Source: CAZBLK01 sp964492715 (lineage in GTDB: Bacteria > Bacillota > Clostridia > Lachnospirales > WRBF01). Taken from it: DNA of 64,000 nucleotides. Below are positions 60,584-64,000 of the stretch, in pieces. Position 1 is the stretch's first letter; each line of letters opens with the position of its first letter. Both the position numbers and the translations under genes were made by a program. The stretch is taken from NCBI GenBank assembly GCA_964492715.1, contig CAZBLK010000002.1, forward strand, positions 62,001 to 126,000. Direction: 5' to 3'. The notes beneath the pieces were generated by a model. It was not told where the DNA came from. It searched no databases and saw only the letters and a program-made list of their open reading frames with translations.

Positions 60584-61813
60584 TTAATCAAACAAACATA
60601 CTTTAACAATTGAACCCTTTTCAATTGTTGTAACACCAGCTTTTGCTACGACGTATCCGTCTGCTTGTGCAATGTTTGCTATAAGTGACGAACGGATAGG
60701 GTAGGGGAATGCTTCTATGGTTTCTTTACTTGCGTTTAACGAAACGGCAAAATGCTCGTCAAAGTCGGCGTTTGATGAAATTTGTTCCGATAATACAGCT
60801 TCGACATATGGTTGGAACTTTTTTGTTAAGTCTTTTTTTGCCGTGAAAATGTGTTTGACAATTAGCAGCATAATAAAAAAGGCTGAAACTGTGTTTCCTG
60901 GAAGCCCGACTATTGGCGTGGCGTTATAGTTTGCAATTATCGTTGGCTTGCCTGGGCGAACAGAAATTCTTCTTGTTAAAAAGGTTATGCCGTGAAGTTT
61001 TTCAAGCACCTTGAAGGTGTTGTCCTTTTTGCCGACAGAGCTGCCTCCTGTTATTATTAAAATGTCACAACTTGAAGCCGCTTTTTGTACCGTTTGAAAA
61101 AGCAGGTCCTCGTCGTCGCCAATTATTCCGTAAGTAACAAACTCACCGCCCCATTTTTCGACAAGCGAACGAATGGTGTAGCTGTTTACGTCACGGATTT
61201 TTGCGGAGTTGTGGTCAATTTCGGTGGAGGCTTCAACAATTTCATCGCCTGTAATTATTACGCCACAGCGTAGCTTTTTGTAGACGGTTACTTCGGTAAT
61301 GCCAAGAAGTGCAAAAATTGCGGCTTCTTTTGCCGAAATTGTTGTTCCACTTTGAACAATTACGTCGCCCTTTTTTGCATCTTGCCCAGATTTTACCATA
61401 TTTTCACCTGCACACACAGGGGCTTTTATGCAAACTATGTTTCCCAAAACATCACAGTTTTCAAGCATAACAACAGCGTTTGCGCCTTTTGGAATTGTGC
61501 CGCCTGTCGGAACATATACAGCTTCATTTTGGGTAACAAAAAAGTCCGTTTTTTCGGACATTAAAACTTCGCCTAAAAGCGTAAGTGAAATTGGGTTGTT
61601 TTCTGCTGCGCCTTTTGTGCTTTCCGAAAAAACAGCGTAGCCGTCCATTGTGGAGCGGTCAAAGTGGGGCAAGTCGTCGGTGGCGCAAGCAGCTTCTGCC
61701 AAAACTGAGCCGACTGACTTTTGTATGTCAAGCTTTTCTGATTCATAATTAGTTCGGTTAAACGTTTTGTACAGTAATGAAACAACTTCGTCTGTCGTCA
61801 TTCCGAAAAGCAT
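60584..61813 (-). CDS. moeA: Molybdopterin molybdotransferase (MoeA-like)
   Basis: Inserts molybdate into adenylylated molybdopterin. The 409-residue protein shows the MoeA signatures LPHFDRSTMDGYA, VPTGGTIPKGANAVVM, ITGGSSVGKKDN and GLPGNTVSAFFIML. Lying between the fused dehydrogenase and the XdhC-like gene, it is probably a paralogue devoted to these hydroxylases. GGAGTGAGGAA precedes the ATG, 4 bases after the upstream stop. Confidence 0.92.
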   Translation of the reverse strand: MLFGMTTDEVVSLLYKTFNRTNYESEKLDIQKSVGSVLAEAACATDDLPHFDRSTMDGYAVFSESTKGAAENNPISLTLLGEVLMSEKTDFFVTQNEAVYVPTGGTIPKGANAVVMLENCDVLGNIVCIKAPVCAGENMVKSGQDAKKGDVIVQSGTTISAKEAAIFALLGITEVTVYKKLRCGVIITGDEIVEASTEIDHNSAKIRDVNSYTIRSLVEKWGGEFVTYGIIGDDEDLLFQTVQKAASSCDILIITGGSSVGKKDNTFKVLEKLHGITFLTRRISVRPGKPTIIANYNATPIVGLPGNTVSAFFIMLLIVKHIFTAKKDLTKKFQPYVEAVLSEQISSNADFDEHFAVSLNASKETIEAFPYPIRSSLIANIAQADGYVVAKAGVTTIEKGSIVKVCLFD

Positions 61814-61817
61814 TTCC

Positions 61818-62807
61818 TCACTCCTTTATACAGTTCAAAACTTCGATAAACACTTGAATTTCACCGCCGCAAATCATTTCCCCTTTTGTTACGTCCTCAT
61901 TCAGCATTTGGCAGGTGACAAGTGCGGAAGTGTTGTTTTTACACGCTTCTATTGATTTTTGCAAAACTTCATGCTCGGCACTACCGCCACCAATTGTACC
62001 CATTATTGTTTCGTCTTTGAAAACAACCATCTTTGAGCCTGCTTTTCTTGCGGCTGAACCTTTTGTTTGGGTAATTGTTAAAACGGCTAAAGCGTTTTCA
62101 TTTTGGCACGCCAAAAATATTTCTTCGTTTGCAGAAATTTGTGCGGCTTTGTTTTTTACAGAAATTATTTCTGCCAAAATGCTAATTGCAATTTCTTCGG
62201 GGGTTTCAGCATGGATATTAAGCCCAATTGGGGTGTGGATTTTTGAGAGGACTTCTTCTGTAAAGCCGACATCACGAAGCTTGTTTAGGACGAGGGAAAT
62301 TTTTCGCTTGCTTCCAACCATTCCAACGTAGGCATAGCTATTTTTTAAAATTGCTTCAAGGCAAGCTCTGTCGGACAAGTGGCTGTTTGTTACAATGACA
62401 TAGTAGTTGTTTTCGTCAAAGCCAGCTTCTGAAAGTGCTTCTTGGTACGGCTTGCAAACTGTTTTTGCGTTTTCAAACCGTGCGTTTGATGCAAATTGCT
62501 GGCGCTCGTCAATTACCGTAACAGAAAAACCAACCGTTTCAGCAATTTTATAAAGGCAAAGCGCAATGTGTCCGCCACCACAAATTACAAGGCGTGGCTT
62601 TTTCACAATTGTTTCTGCAAAAAAGGTTAAGCTGTTTAATGCTTCTTGAGGCAAACCAATTAAGCCGTCATCACAAAAAACAACTTCTTCTTGTGCGGCG
62701 GCTATTTTTTGCCCTAGTAATTTTTCATTTCCTGCAATTACTGTTTGGACAGTTACGTTTTTATGTTTTTCCATCAACGTTTGAAGCTGTTTATAAAAGC
62801 TACTCAT
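61818..62807 (-). CDS. XdhC/CoxI-family Mo-cofactor maturation protein
   Basis: A 329-residue accessory protein that handles and delivers sulfurated (or selenated) Mo cofactor to xanthine dehydrogenase-type enzymes. The Rossmann XdhC_C domain comes first (about 70-220; LVICGGGHIALCL, YVGMVGSKRK). The XdhC_CoxI domain comes last (about 235-325; GSAARKAGSKMVV, GTIGGGSAEHEVL, ICGGEIQVFIE). This is the reverse of the order in E. coli-type XdhC accessory proteins. ATGA overlap with yqeB indicates tight translational coupling. Confidence 0.88.
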   Translation of the reverse strand: MSSFYKQLQTLMEKHKNVTVQTVIAGNEKLLGQKIAAAQEEVVFCDDGLIGLPQEALNSLTFFAETIVKKPRLVICGGGHIALCLYKIAETVGFSVTVIDERQQFASNARFENAKTVCKPYQEALSEAGFDENNYYVIVTNSHLSDRACLEAILKNSYAYVGMVGSKRKISLVLNKLRDVGFTEEVLSKIHTPIGLNIHAETPEEIAISILAEIISVKNKAAQISANEEIFLACQNENALAVLTITQTKGSAARKAGSKMVVFKDETIMGTIGGGSAEHEVLQKSIEACKNNTSALVTCQMLNEDVTKGEMICGGEIQVFIEVLNCIKE

Positions 62808-63601
62808 GTATACTTTCCTTTAAAATATAAAATTGCTTCAAGCACTCCGCCACCTATAGCAAGCGCTTTGTCAGATGCTGTGAAGCAATGTGCTTTTTCA
62901 CAGCGTGGGTCAATGTCTCCGCATTTCATTCCTTTTTTTACAAGTAAACCGTTTGGCAAAAGCCCACGGATTATTCCATCAAGGGCTGAAACAATTTCTG
63001 TGTTGTTAACATAAGCTACAACGTCACCCTTTTTCACGGAATCTCCAATTTGCCTTGGTGAATAAAAAAAGCCCTCAGCAAACGAGCGTATAATTCTTTC
63101 TTTTGAAAAGCCACCAATTTCGCCTGGTATGCCAGTGTTTTCAATTGCTGAGCCTTCATAAATTACACGTCCGAGTGTGTGCCCCCTCATAGTTTCAATT
63201 ACGCAGTGGCAGTCAACACCTGCTGTAAAACCTGGGCCTAAGGCTATTACTGTGATGGCGTCTGTTATTTTTGTTCCTGTGTTTTTCTTTGCGACAATTG
63301 CATCGATAACAACGTCTGGGCGGTAGTTGGAATCTTTTAAAATAGCTGTGCTTTCGTCAACTATAACAGCAACGCTTCCCTTTGCCAGTGTGTTCAAAGC
63401 TTCGTTTGTGTTTTTTAATAGGTGTGCCGTTACACCTTCGACTGTTGCACTTCCGTTATACACAGCTTCTGAAAAGCTTACTGTGCGCCTTACGGCAGTT
63501 GGCTTTTCAATTTCTGTCATTAAAACGGCGAAGCCAGAGCGAACAAGGCGCAGTGCAACACCTGTTGCCAAGTCGCCTGCGCCTTTAATTAAAATCTTCA
63601 T
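62804..63601 (-). CDS. yqeB: YqeB, selenium-dependent Mo hydroxylase accessory protein
   Basis: A 265-residue protein of the YqeB family found almost only with selenium-dependent molybdenum hydroxylases. It begins with a Rossmann-like IKGAGDLATGVALRL and has a C-terminal GDIDPRCE...AIGGGVLEAIL. The biochemical step is unproven; involvement in placing selenium on the Mo cofactor is inferred from co-occurrence. It starts at an ATGA overlapping the yqeC stop, so I reject the start six codons upstream. Confidence 0.92.
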   Translation of the reverse strand: MKILIKGAGDLATGVALRLVRSGFAVLMTEIEKPTAVRRTVSFSEAVYNGSATVEGVTAHLLKNTNEALNTLAKGSVAVIVDESTAILKDSNYRPDVVIDAIVAKKNTGTKITDAITVIALGPGFTAGVDCHCVIETMRGHTLGRVIYEGSAIENTGIPGEIGGFSKERIIRSFAEGFFYSPRQIGDSVKKGDVVAYVNNTEIVSALDGIIRGLLPNGLLVKKGMKCGDIDPRCEKAHCFTASDKALAIGGGVLEAILYFKGKYT

Positions 63602-64000
63602 GCTACAAACTTCTTCCACGTGCCTTGTGCAAGCGACGTTATGACAACATTTTTCACGCCACGGCGTTGAAGCATTGAAGCAAGAGAGTGGGCTTCGTCG
63701 TTTAGGCGGTTGTTGTCGGCTTTATTAAGTACTATGCAGGGGTCACCTGAAACGCCTTTCATCAAGCCGCTTTCGTCCATTATAATGTCTGCCATGTTTT
63801 CAAGCGTAAGAGTGTGCCTTACATTTACACCTAAAAGAGAAGCTACTTGCTGTGGGCGGTGTGCCACGTCACAAATGCGCTTGCCAAGTGCGTCCATGCC
63901 TACTACAGCGATAACTGAGTTTGCGTGCTTTGGAATGGCTGGCTCGTGCTCGTCGTGAAGCTTAATTGGCATGTTTCTTGCGCCGTCTGACTCTACCAAA
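63598..64000 (-). CDS. yqeC: YqeC, selenium-dependent hydroxylase accessory protein (5' end outside window)
   Basis: The C-terminal 130-odd residues of the YqeC family, a P-loop-type putative GTPase accompanying selenium-dependent Mo hydroxylases. Recognisable family segments are VESDGARNMPIKLHDEHEP and VLNKADNNRL. The frame is open to the window edge, so the N-terminal nucleotide-binding part lies upstream. It is translationally coupled to yqeB. Confidence 0.88.
   Translation of the reverse strand, partial: LVESDGARNMPIKLHDEHEPAIPKHANSVIAVVGMDALGKRICDVAHRPQQVASLLGVNVRHTLTLENMADIIMDESGLMKGVSGDPCIVLNKADNNRLNDEAHSLASMLQRRGVKNVVITSLAQGTWKKFVA

Overview
The window reads as chromosome of a low-GC, probably spore-forming anaerobic member of the Clostridia (Bacillota). 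Supporting this are a CotS/YsxE-like spore coat kinase, a CIRCE operator on htpG, KtrAB, FtsEX with an M23 hydrolase, TTG starts, strong AGGAGG ribosome sites, and many genes for selenium-dependent molybdenum hydroxylases. No rRNA, tRNA, CRISPR array or intact transposase was seen. Genus cannot be fixed from the sequence.

Layout. 1-3.2 kb (+): end of agmatinase, then carboxynorspermidine dehydrogenase and decarboxylase, i.e. the carboxyspermidine route to spermidine. 3.3-8.0 kb (-): nitroreductase, alpha/beta hydrolase, S51 peptidase and a secreted AMIN/amidase_3 cell-wall amidase. 8.3-20.1 kb (-): an operon reading arcC, ygeW, ygeY, ssnA, ygfK, a YheO-type regulator and two fold-type-II PLP enzymes, which is a variant of the anaerobic purine/uric-acid degradation cluster. 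20.2-31.2 kb: a possible structured RNA, a bacterial stay-green homologue, a CNNM/CorC transporter, htpG with CIRCE, a DUF5721-like protein, the coat kinase, an EamA exporter, an rRNA methylase, KtrA/KtrB and DegV. 31.4-40.2 kb (mostly +): a small Cys-rich ORF, radC, a poly-HAMP chemoreceptor, a BlaI/BlaR1-like pair with an unusual C-terminal repeat domain, a decayed lipoprotein gene between mobile repeats, a nitroreductase and a type III toxin-antitoxin locus. 40.2-48.7 kb: glutamate dehydrogenase, Maf, a CdaR/PucR regulator, ftsE-ftsX-M23 peptidase, a polytopic membrane protein and a secreted protein with three FMN-binding repeats. 48.8-64 kb (-): purine permease, 8-oxoguanine deaminase and adenine deaminase, then a three-subunit xanthine dehydrogenase, mocA, a fused selenium-type xanthine dehydrogenase, moeA, an XdhC-like factor, yqeB and yqeC.

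How it fits together. The two minus-strand blocks (8-20 kb and 49-64 kb) together hold most of the gene set clustered around yge/yqe/ygf/xdh in E. coli: uptake, deamination of adenine and 8-oxoguanine, molybdenum-hydroxylase chemistry with its Mo/Se cofactor maturation, ring opening via YgfK/SsnA/YgeY/YgeW, and ATP recovery from carbamoyl phosphate by carbamate kinase. ygeX and hyuA are absent from the window, while two other PLP enzymes sit at the end of the first operon.

Superimposed are at least nine copies of a GC-rich double-hairpin repeat at gene ends and several small foldback (MITE-like) families. Two of these elements abut the stop codons of genes and one truncates a lipoprotein gene. 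All assignments come from reading the sequence and comparing it with remembered families; no searches were run.
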